In this document: one piece after another, positions 8,949 through 14,696 of the stretch
Layout of the letters: every line of letters starts with the position of its first letter
How positions within the stretch are numbered: the first letter of the stretch is position 1
NCBI GenBank assembly: GCA_002413325.1
Contig: DHWT01000295.1
Coordinates: 1-34,358, forward strand
Direction: 5' to 3'
Length of the DNA: 34,358 nucleotides
From: Chitinophagaceae bacterium UBA5175
GTDB lineage: Bacteria > Bacteroidota > Bacteroidia > Chitinophagales > Chitinophagaceae
The notes under the pieces: model-generated
Told to the model about the DNA's origin: nothing
Database searches by the model: none
The model's input: the letters and a program-made list of their open reading frames with translations, nothing else
Translations under genes and position numbers: made by a program

Positions 8949-9968
8949 CTATTTTGGAGTTGGTTCATCCCATTCCAGCCGGGCAATCGTGCCCCGGGTA
9001 CCTGCCAGGAAAACAACCCGGCCCGTTTTGGCCCGGCGGCATACGTGAAAACTCATTCCGGATATCCCTTTCCATTGTCTACCCCCGTCTGACGATATAT
9101 CTACGCCGGTTGTGCCGCAGCAGATCATTCTTTCTCCATCTATATATTCCACACAGCTACGGTATCCACGTGGCGGGACCAGCGGGGGTTGCTGGCTGAA
9201 TGGATGAAGCCGGACCCGGAGACTGTTCCGGTAACTTAATGTATCATGGGAAAAATCTCCCCCAACGATAAATGCCTGGTCCGGATCATCCGGACTGACC
9301 GCAATAGAATTGGCACCGGTGGTTTCCTGCCCATGGCTGATTAATAAAGGATAACGGCCCGATAAAAGATAAAGGCATGATTTTTTTCCCCCGGATACCA
9401 GGGCCCAGCTGCCCTGGGAAGCTCCCCGGATATTGGATCCGCTGGCCGCGAAAAAAGCTTCACCGGTTGCCGTGGGTTCATAACCGGGAAACTCTATTTT
9501 ATTCCAGCTTTTCCCCTTATCGGCAGATCCGGCAAAAAATATTTTTCCTTCCACCGGATCGCCTATAACGGCTCCCTGGTCGCCGGAAAAATCCATTGCG
9601 TCCAGGAAAACAGATTTTGCGGAATCTTCGAATACGGTTTTCCAGCTTTTACCTCCATCCGATGTTCTCAATATTACGGCCGGTTCTGTAACGCCCATGA
9701 TTACCGCTTCCAGTTCACTGAAGGCCTCTATATCCCGGAAATCTGATTTTTCATACCGCGGCACCCGGATCCATTTCCAGGTTTGTCCGCCGTCTGCAGA
9801 ATGCCCCACGGAACCACCCGATCCGCTGACCCAGATGATCTGATCGCTGACCACACTCAACCCGCGCAGGGAAACAGGAAATCCGGTGGTTAAAATGCGG
9901 ATTTGTTGTGCCTCTATGGATCCGGTTAGAATGATGAAAAGAAGAAGAACCGGGGTGGTTTTAAACAT
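8949..9968 (-). CDS. Exported YCF48/BNR-like beta-propeller protein
   Basis: Protein of 339 residues with an N-terminal signal peptide (MFKTTPVLLLFIILTGSIEAQ). Repeated Asp-box-like motifs SADGGQTW, TSDGGKSW, SADKGKSW and SSDGGRQW are spaced through the chain, indicating a multi-bladed propeller of the YCF48/sialidase-fold type. In Bacteroidota such proteins are often labelled 'oxidoreductase' or 'photosystem stability factor' without biochemical support. No catalytic Asp/Tyr/Glu set of a true sialidase is evident. It is probably a periplasmic or outer-membrane binding or assembly protein. It lies 63 bases upstream of the HD-YitT gene on the same strand, so the two could be cotranscribed. Function unknown. 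Confidence 0.8.
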   Translation of the reverse strand: MFKTTPVLLLFIILTGSIEAQQIRILTTGFPVSLRGLSVVSDQIIWVSGSGGSVGHSADGGQTWKWIRVPRYEKSDFRDIEAFSELEAVIMGVTEPAVILRTSDGGKSWKTVFEDSAKSVFLDAMDFSGDQGAVIGDPVEGKIFFAGSADKGKSWNKIEFPGYEPTATGEAFFAASGSNIRGASQGSWALVSGGKKSCLYLLSGRYPLLISHGQETTGANSIAVSPDDPDQAFIVGGDFSHDTLSYRNSLRVRLHPFSQQPPLVPPRGYRSCVEYIDGERMICCGTTGVDISSDGGRQWKGISGMSFHVCRRAKTGRVVFLAGTRGTIARLEWDEPTPK

Positions 9969-10039
9969 AATATCCTAAATAACGGAAGAAAAACCAATTA
10001 TTCATTGCAAGGATTCAATTTTTTGGGAAAAGCCATTCA

Positions 10040-10387
10040 TCAGAAGGGCGCTTCCGGGATTTGTTCCTCACTTTCCTCCACCGGAATTTTCAGGATAAAT
10101 TCACTGTAATGGACGTCATCATGGTTGCTGAATGCGCCATAAGCATCCACACTGTACCCCCTGGTTCCATCATTGCCTTCCATTACATATAATATGGAAG
10201 AGTCAGACGGATCTGATTCTCCTTCAAACCGGTAGGTCCTAATGATTTTGAGATCATGCGGCTGGTAGAATTTGCCATGGCCGATCGTGAAACCTTCAGG
10301 CTTCAATATGAATTCATTGTCCTGACGTTTCAATCTCAATTTTTCGATTACCTGGCTTAAAGTGGTCATTTCCGGGGTATTTATCAT
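10040..10387 (-). CDS. Small conserved Bacteroidota protein (often misnamed phosphoribosylpyrophosphate synthetase)
   Basis: About 115 residues from ATG 10387, or 109 from the internal ATG at 10369. The frame stays open upstream to 10507, but that extension is unlike the rest. The core EFILKPEGF, IIRTYRFEGESDPSDSSILYV and GTRGYSVDAYGAFSN matches a small family I recall from Bacteroidota as short 'PRPP synthetase' entries. It is far too small for a PRPP synthetase (about 310 residues) and has no PRPP-binding loop, so that name is very likely wrong. Cytosolic, no membrane segment. The TLSQVIEKL segment just after ATG 10369 resembles the family's usual N-terminus, making 10369 the better start if only one is used. 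Role unknown. Confidence 0.75.
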   Translation of the reverse strand: MINTPEMTTLSQVIEKLRLKRQDNEFILKPEGFTIGHGKFYQPHDLKIIRTYRFEGESDPSDSSILYVMEGNDGTRGYSVDAYGAFSNHDDVHYSEFILKIPVEESEEQIPEAPF

Positions 10388-10721
10388 ATGCCTGGTTTGG
10401 ATTGATTTGTAAAATCCAAATTGCGTACCATTTTTTACAGAAGAAATATCCTGTTGTCTTTGTCTGCAAGATGCTGCGGAATGTAGATTTATTTTCTCTT
10501 TTACCAATTATTCATGTGCAAAATTTTCTTAGGATGACCGGTGTTTCGGGCAATTGCCATTCTGACTGTTTTAACGAAACGAATTCGCATAACGGCAGCA
10601 TGAAAAATTCAAGTGTAAACATCGAACATGACGGGCGGGCTATTACAGTTAATCTTTTGCCATCCTTTCATTGCCAATGAATTTGGTACAACTGTTGTGC
10701 GTATTTTATCAAACCTGTTTT

Positions 10722-11192
10722 ATGATTGCTTCTGTTGCCCACAAAACTCCTGGAATCATTTTGGAAAAGCTTTACCGCTTATTAAGTTCCTTACAGGAAG
10801 TGAAAAATTACTATGAGGAAGTAGCTAAACGAATCCAGAATAAACAATTGAAATTATCAATACTTGGTCTGGCACAGGAAAGTAAACAATATGCGAATGA
10901 ACTGATTGCGCATATTGAAACCCTGGGCGGTGATATGCAGGAAGGCACTAAGGCGGACTGCAACCGGGTGGCTGTATCCGGAGAAATCCAGGAAATACCG
11001 GGCAGCAGAGAAGATTTCGTTGGACTGAAACTGGGCGAACAGCAGGTCATGAAAACTTATCGGGAAGTCCTGAACGAACCTTTTTTATATGATACCATCC
11101 GGCAGATGATACGTTACCAGCAAAACGGTTTGTTACATTGTTTTTCCCAGATACGGATGCTGTACGCCACTTTATTAAAATCAGGCAGTTAA
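10722..11192 (+). CDS. Four-helix-bundle protein, DUF2383/PA2169-like
   Basis: About 156 residues from ATG 10722. The longer frame from 10671 adds a hydrophobic stretch that does not belong to the domain. The body is almost all amphipathic helix: LEKLYRLLSSLQEVKNYYEE, then LGLAQESKQYANELIAHIETLGG and GLKLGEQQVMKTYREVL. This is the pattern of the ferritin-like DUF2383 family, whose members respond to stress in other bacteria. The usual full set of ferritin metal ligands is not obvious. It is followed by a YtxH-family gene, a common companion for stress proteins. Function unassigned. Confidence 0.65.
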   Translation: MIASVAHKTPGIILEKLYRLLSSLQEVKNYYEEVAKRIQNKQLKLSILGLAQESKQYANELIAHIETLGGDMQEGTKADCNRVAVSGEIQEIPGSREDFVGLKLGEQQVMKTYREVLNEPFLYDTIRQMIRYQQNGLLHCFSQIRMLYATLLKSGS

Positions 11193-11312
11193 TTTTTTGT
11201 TAGCATCCTCCGGATTTTGTGCTTTAACAGAAGTTCTTTGGAAATGGTGTGGTTTTGGCAGGGATTACAGATATATTTTTCGGAATTGTATTAAAACTTT
11301 AAAATAAATAAC

Positions 11313-11582
11313 ATGCGTACTTCCAAAATTTTATTGGGTTTTTTAGCAGGGGCAGCTGTAGGAGCCATCATCGGTATTTTATTTGCGCCTGACAAAGGCA
11401 CTGAAACCCGCCGGAAAATTTCAGACCAGGGCAACGACCTCGCTGATAACCTGAAAGGGAAATTCACCGATCTGGTAGATGGCGTAAAGGAAAAATTCAC
11501 TGCTGTTAAATCCGAAGCTGAAAATGTGGCAGGGAAAGGGTATTCCGCCTATAATCGTGCAAAGGCTGAATTCAAATCATAA
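11313..11582 (+). CDS. YtxH-domain membrane-anchored stress protein
   Basis: Protein of 89 residues. Residues about 5-25 are a Gly/Ala-rich membrane segment (LLGFLAGAAVGAIIGILFAP) followed at once by DKGTETRRKI. That junction is the YtxH/GvpP hallmark. The remainder is a charged amphipathic helix (LADNLKGKFTDLVDGVKEKF) likely to lie along the membrane or form a coiled coil. YtxH proteins are general-stress induced in Bacillus; the biochemical role is unknown. It is preceded by a 120-base gap after the DUF2383-like gene and ends at a strong hairpin. Confidence 0.88.
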   Translation: MRTSKILLGFLAGAAVGAIIGILFAPDKGTETRRKISDQGNDLADNLKGKFTDLVDGVKEKFTAVKSEAENVAGKGYSAYNRAKAEFKS

Positions 11583-11585
11583 ACA

Positions 11586-11614
11586 TAAGCCTAAGGCTTC
11601 AGGCCTTAGGCTTA
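11586..11614. terminator. Bidirectional hairpin terminator between convergent genes
   Basis: A perfect 12-bp stem, TAAGCCTAAGGC (11586-11597) against GCCTTAGGCTTA (11603-11614), with a 5-base loop and a following GTTTTA on the plus strand. It sits four bases after the YtxH stop and just before the stop of the convergent ThiF/MoeB-rhodanese gene, so it can terminate both transcripts. Confidence 0.85.
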
Positions 11615-11617
11615 GTT

Positions 11618-12781
11618 TTAATAACGAGTCAGTTCGGGCTGAACCTGGTCGATATAAGCCAGGATGCCTCCTTTTAAATTAAAGAGATTTTCAAAGCCGA
11701 ATTTTTCTTCCAGTTCCCGGATTGCTTTCAGGCTTCGAACGCCTGATTTACAATATACAACCACATCGATATCCCGGGGAATCTGGTCGGCATGATCCAT
11801 TACAGTAGCCAATGGAATCAGTTCTCCACCGATCTCGACGATCTTGAATTCTGATGGTTCCCTGACATCGACCAGACTAAATTTTTTACCCTTCACCTGC
11901 CATTCATACAGTTCCTTTGCGCCGATTTCTTTCACCGGTTTTTCTTCCACTGCGCGCATACCGCAAAACTGTTCATAATCGATCAGTTCACGGATGACCG
12001 GATTTTTCCCGTTAACCGGGTTATCTTCCCTTCGTTTGATCTTAAATGTGCGGCTTTCAAAATTCAGGGCATCGAAGGTGTAGAACCTGCCCGTCAAAGG
12101 TTCGCCGACCCCGGTAATTACTTTAATGACTTCCAGAGCCTGCAGACTGCCGATAATCCCGGGCAGCACACCGAGAACACCTCCTTCAGCACAATTGGGC
12201 ACGAGGCCCGGTGGCGGGGGCGTCGGATAAAGATCCCGGTAATTGGGACCCCGTTCACCCCGGCTGTTTACGTAATTAAAAACAGAAACCTGACCTTCAA
12301 ACTGGAAAATGGAACCATATACATTGGGTTTGTCCAATAGCAGGGTGGCATCGTTCACCAGGTAGCGGGTTGGAAAATTATCCGTTCCATCGGCCACAAC
12401 ATCATAATCCTTAATGATATCGAGGGCATTCCCTGAATGGATATGGGTATTATGCAATATAAAACGAACATGGGGGTTCAATGCTTCCAGTCTTCGCCTG
12501 GCTGCTTCCACTTTGGGTTTTCCAATTTCATGGATATCGAATAATACCTGTCTTTGCAAATTGCTGTCGTCTACCACATCAAAGTCAACGATGCCAATGG
12601 TTCCGACGCCGGCAGCTGTGAGGTAGAGCAGGGCCGGACTTCCCAATCCGCCACTCCCGATGATCAGCACTTTTGCTGCTTTCAGTTTTAACTGGGCCTC
12701 CTCACCAAATTCCGGTATGATGATATGCCGGTTATAACGGGCGAGCTCTTCTTTGGAGAATTGAATATCCCGGATGGCCAT
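11618..12781 (-). CDS. ThiF/MoeB-type sulfur-carrier adenylyltransferase with C-terminal rhodanese domain
   Basis: Activates the C-terminal Gly of the neighbouring MoaD/ThiS-like carrier by adenylation; its rhodanese domain can supply persulfide sulfur. From ATG 12781 it is 387 residues. The ATP loop is GSGGLG (42-47), followed by DFDVVDDSNLQRQ, and the conserved Cys is Cys197 in PNCAEGGVLGVLPG. The rhodanese domain (about 286-387) has active Cys344 in YCKSGVRS. The start at 12781, not 12811, leaves a 10-base gap to the carrier gene and begins with a normal MoeB N-terminus. Where many relatives carry the zinc-type PxCPxCG, this protein reads REDNPVNGKNP, so part of the zinc site seems lost. 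Last gene of the cysM operon. It resembles MoeZ/MOCS3. Confidence 0.93.
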   Translation of the reverse strand: MAIRDIQFSKEELARYNRHIIIPEFGEEAQLKLKAAKVLIIGSGGLGSPALLYLTAAGVGTIGIVDFDVVDDSNLQRQVLFDIHEIGKPKVEAARRRLEALNPHVRFILHNTHIHSGNALDIIKDYDVVADGTDNFPTRYLVNDATLLLDKPNVYGSIFQFEGQVSVFNYVNSRGERGPNYRDLYPTPPPPGLVPNCAEGGVLGVLPGIIGSLQALEVIKVITGVGEPLTGRFYTFDALNFESRTFKIKRREDNPVNGKNPVIRELIDYEQFCGMRAVEEKPVKEIGAKELYEWQVKGKKFSLVDVREPSEFKIVEIGGELIPLATVMDHADQIPRDIDVVVYCKSGVRSLKAIRELEEKFGFENLFNLKGGILAYIDQVQPELTRY

Positions 12782-12791
12782 AAATATTTTT

Positions 12792-13070
12792 TTAGTGGGT
12801 ACCACCTGCAATGGCAGGTACGATACTGATAATGGATGAAGGGTTTACCGGTGTTTTTCCTTCCTGCAGGTCCCGGATATCTTCATCACCGGCGAATATG
12901 TTTACAAAAGAACGCAGGGATCCCTGCGGGTCCATTAAATGTTTTTTAAGTTCGGGATAATCCTGTGTTATCTTTTCAATGATTTCCCCGACGGTGCCGG
13001 CTTCTACCTGGAGCCGGGATGTCTGATTGGTAAATTTCCGGAGTGGTGTTGGAATAATTACTGTTGCCAT
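12792..13070 (-). CDS. cysO: MoaD/ThiS-like sulfur carrier (CysO type) with masked C-terminus
   Basis: Ubiquitin-fold sulfur carrier of 92 residues. It starts MATVIIPTPLRKFT, has the AGTVGEIIEKI helix and DLQEGKTPVNPSSIISIVPAIAGG, the beta-grasp signature. The functional diglycine is Gly89-Gly90, but the chain continues with Thr91-His92 before the stop. The carrier must therefore be trimmed before its Gly can be adenylated and thiocarboxylated. Known precedents are QbsE (GG-CF, trimmed by QbsD) and HcyS of Wolinella (trimmed by HcyD). Its start overlaps the stop of the JAMM protease gene by one base (TAATG), and cysM lies just upstream. The context supports a cysteine-forming carrier rather than molybdopterin or thiamine. 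The symbol is assigned by context. Confidence 0.88.
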   Translation of the reverse strand: MATVIIPTPLRKFTNQTSRLQVEAGTVGEIIEKITQDYPELKKHLMDPQGSLRSFVNIFAGDEDIRDLQEGKTPVNPSSIISIVPAIAGGTH

Positions 13071-13507
13071 TAGATGGATTGATTTAAATGAACAGGTGAA
13101 AAACGCTCTTCTTCAAATTGCGATGCCTCGTTGAGCCGCCAGCTTCGGATATGATCGATCCGGCCCTGCATCACGGATATAATGATGTAGGAAAAATAAG
13201 GTTGTGCGGCCACCCGGTCATGTTCCGATGGTATGGCCGGATGATTCGGATGGGAATGGTAAATGCCCAATAAAAGCAGTTCGTTTTCAACCGCGAATTT
13301 TTCTGCAAGCATATAATCTTTCGCAGTGATTTCGAATCGTCTGCTTTTATCTCCCGGTTTGGCATTGTGCACGTCCCGGATGGTTGAAACCGTACGGGTA
13401 CGATCGTTTTGTTCATAACCAAATAAAAAACCGCAGCATTCATCCGGGAACATTTGGACGGCATGTGCTTTCATCTGGTCGAGGGGGTTGGATTCGATTA
13501 CAATCAT
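13070..13507 (-). CDS. mec: JAMM/MPN+ metalloprotease (Mec type)
   Basis: Zinc isopeptidase/peptidase of 145 residues. JAMM ligands are all present: Glu23 in PDECCGFLFG, then His84 and His86 in YHSHPNHP, Ser94, and Asp97 exactly ten residues after the second His. In M. tuberculosis, Mec+ cleaves cysteine from the CysO-cysteine adduct. In the QbsD/HcyD systems a JAMM protease removes residues beyond the carrier's GG. Here both jobs are plausible because the adjacent carrier ends GG-TH. It overlaps cysM by four bases (ATGA) and the carrier gene by one base (TAATG), indicating tight coupling. Cytosolic; 97-residue ORFs in the other frame are shadows. Confidence 0.92.
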   Translation of the reverse strand: MIVIESNPLDQMKAHAVQMFPDECCGFLFGYEQNDRTRTVSTIRDVHNAKPGDKSRRFEITAKDYMLAEKFAVENELLLLGIYHSHPNHPAIPSEHDRVAAQPYFSYIIISVMQGRIDHIRSWRLNEASQFEEERFSPVHLNQSI

Positions 13508-14442
13508 TTGAATAATTTTTTAATGAGTTCCCCGTATTTATCACCATTATCCGGGAGCAGGGTGACGACCGTGCCCTGGTCCAGCCGGGAAGCCACCCGG
13601 ATGGCACCCACGAGGTTGGCGGCAGAAGAGGGACTCAGCAACAGCCCTTCTTTTATTTTCACCTCCCGGATCATCTGGTAGGCTTCTTCCGTTGATATTT
13701 CAAGATTTTCATCCGCCAGGGTGGAATCATAGATCTCCGGTACAACGGCTGTTTCCAGGTGTTTCCATCCTTCCAGGCCGTGCAGGGGATTATCCGGTTG
13801 CAGGGAGATGACCCGGATGGAAACATCCTGTTTTTTAAGTCGCCGGCTGGTGCCCATAAAACTACCCGTGGTGCCGAGCCCGGCAACAAAATGGGTAATT
13901 CCGGGTACTTCTTTCAAAATTTCTACTGCTGTTCCGTCAAAATGGGCCTTCCAGTTATTCTCATTCTTATACTGATCTGCATAAAAGTAGAGGCCGGGAG
14001 ACTGCTCAGCCAGGGAACGAGCGATATCCTGGGCGCCGTCGGTTCCTTCAAAGCGTGAGGTCAGTACGAGTTCCACGCCGAGGGAACGGAGTATTTCTTT
14101 TCTTTCTGCAGAAGCATTTTCAGGTAAACAAAGTGTTACCGGTATGCCGAGGATTTTCCCGATCCGGGCATACGCAATGCCGGTATTACCGCTGGTTGCA
14201 TCCAGGAGGATCCTGCCGGGATGCAGTTGTTTTTTTTCAATCGCATCGCGGAATATGGCAAAAGCCGCCCTGGCCTTTACACTGCCGGAAAGTTGTTTCC
14301 ATTCCAGTTTGGCATATAGTTTCACATTTTCTTTCCGGAAAATATTCGGAAAGTTCCTGACGGGGGTATGCCCGATTTGCGAACGCAGTCCGGCCAGTTT
14401 TTCAGTCAGGCCGGGTGATGCAATGGTTAAGGTATTGGCCAT
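13504..14442 (-). CDS. cysM: PLP-dependent cysteine synthase, CysM type
   Basis: Beta-replacement enzyme that forms cysteine from an activated serine; by context the sulfur donor is the carrier thiocarboxylate. Length 312. PLP lysine is Lys56 in SGSVKARAA, the substrate loop is TSGNTG (84-89), and the phosphate loop is GLGTTGSFMG. The segments ITHFVAGLGTTG, HGLEGWKHL and VPEIYD recall M. tuberculosis CysM, which uses O-phosphoserine and CysO-COSH. Whether this enzyme uses O-phospho- or O-acetylserine cannot be decided by eye. First gene of the operon cysM-mec-cysO-moeB. Its ATG at 14442 follows an intrinsic terminator by nine bases and a polycysteine leader ORF, so expression is probably controlled by attenuation. 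Confidence 0.92.
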   Translation of the reverse strand: MANTLTIASPGLTEKLAGLRSQIGHTPVRNFPNIFRKENVKLYAKLEWKQLSGSVKARAAFAIFRDAIEKKQLHPGRILLDATSGNTGIAYARIGKILGIPVTLCLPENASAERKEILRSLGVELVLTSRFEGTDGAQDIARSLAEQSPGLYFYADQYKNENNWKAHFDGTAVEILKEVPGITHFVAGLGTTGSFMGTSRRLKKQDVSIRVISLQPDNPLHGLEGWKHLETAVVPEIYDSTLADENLEISTEEAYQMIREVKIKEGLLLSPSSAANLVGAIRVASRLDQGTVVTLLPDNGDKYGELIKKLFK

Positions 14443-14451
14443 AATTAAAAT

Positions 14452-14478
14452 AAAAAAAGCTCCACATGAGTGGAGCTT
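14452..14478 (-). terminator. Intrinsic terminator (attenuator) in the cysM leader
   Basis: On the minus strand AAGCTCCAC (14478-14470), loop TCAT and GTGGAGCTT (14465-14457) form a perfect 9-bp stem running into seven T (14458-14452). The T tract ends nine bases before the cysM ATG, so the hairpin lies inside the cysM leader rather than at the end of the upstream operon. This is where a transcription attenuator is expected. Confidence 0.85.
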
Positions 14479-14527
14479 CCGTATAGTTCATTATTTATTT
14501 CTGTCTATATAAGAATCTTCCCCACCC
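14468..14527 (-). promoter_or_regulatory. Candidate antiterminator pairing in the cysM leader
   Basis: GGGUGGGG (14527-14520, in codons 21-23 of the leader ORF) can pair without gaps with CUCCACUC (14475-14468), the 5' arm and loop of the terminator. That is eight pairs including two G-U. A short CCGG/CCGG hairpin (14538-14535 with 14529-14526) could hide the GGG strand as a protector. A ribosome paused in the Cys run would disrupt the protector but leave GGGUGGGG free, which favours readthrough. One that reaches the stop codon would cover it. Read by eye; no folding energies computed. Confidence 0.6.
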
Positions 14528-14588
14528 GGCTGATCCGGTTTGAAGTACAACAACAACAGCAGCAAATGGGGTGTATCCTGTTTTTCAT
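14505..14588 (-). CDS. Polycysteine leader peptide upstream of cysM
   Basis: Unannotated 27-codon ORF, ATG 14588 to TAG 14507-14505. The peptide starts MKNRIHPI, then has six consecutive Cys (residues 9-14; codons TGC TGC TGT TGT TGT TGT), then TSNRISRVGKILI. It is preceded by a TATCTTTG promoter box and an 8-bp dyad, and followed by an antiterminator/terminator pair before cysM. Six tandem codons for the amino acid made by the downstream operon is the classical design of a leader peptide that senses charged tRNA-Cys. The peptide itself is probably not functional as a protein. Polycysteine leader ORFs that regulate cysteine operons are known in mycobacteria; this one is in a different phylum. 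No SD site is visible, as usual here. Confidence 0.85.
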   Translation of the reverse strand: MKNRIHPICCCCCCTSNRISRVGKILI

Positions 14589-14612
14589 GCGTTATTACGA
14601 TATCAATAACGC
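14589..14612 (-). promoter_or_regulatory. 8-bp dyad between the cysM promoter and leader ATG
   Basis: GCGTTATT and AATAACGC form perfect 8-base arms around an 8-base centre. The 24-base element begins at the last base of the -7 box and ends at the base before the leader ATG. It could be an operator for a dimeric regulator over the transcription start, or a 5'-UTR hairpin that affects leader translation. The symmetry is directly visible; the role is inference. Confidence 0.6.
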
Positions 14613-14619
14613 AAAGATA
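14612..14619 (-). promoter_or_regulatory. -7 box (TATCTTTG) of the cysM operon promoter
   Basis: Exact match to the Bacteroidota TAnnTTTG -7 consensus, 23 bases before the polycysteine leader ATG. The upstream -33 position is T-rich without a clean TTTG. It places a separate promoter between the cysH operon's last gene (stop 14697) and cysM. Confidence 0.6.
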
Positions 14620-14696
14620 AAAGAATTGTTTAAAAAAATGACTGGTTTATATGAACGATCCCCGAATAGCTCCGGCATCAGGAGGACAGGAATGGT

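Noticed and set aside
14541..14566. CAA/CAG triplet run read as a simple microsatellite
   Set aside because: It lies in a proper ORF between a promoter box and an attenuator, mixes TGC and TGT codons, and a second non-repetitive Cys-rich ORF precedes the other sulfur operon.
14443..14696. SAM or other riboswitch in the cysM leader
   Set aside because: No multi-helix aptamer pattern is visible; the short leader ORF plus antiterminator explains the region better.
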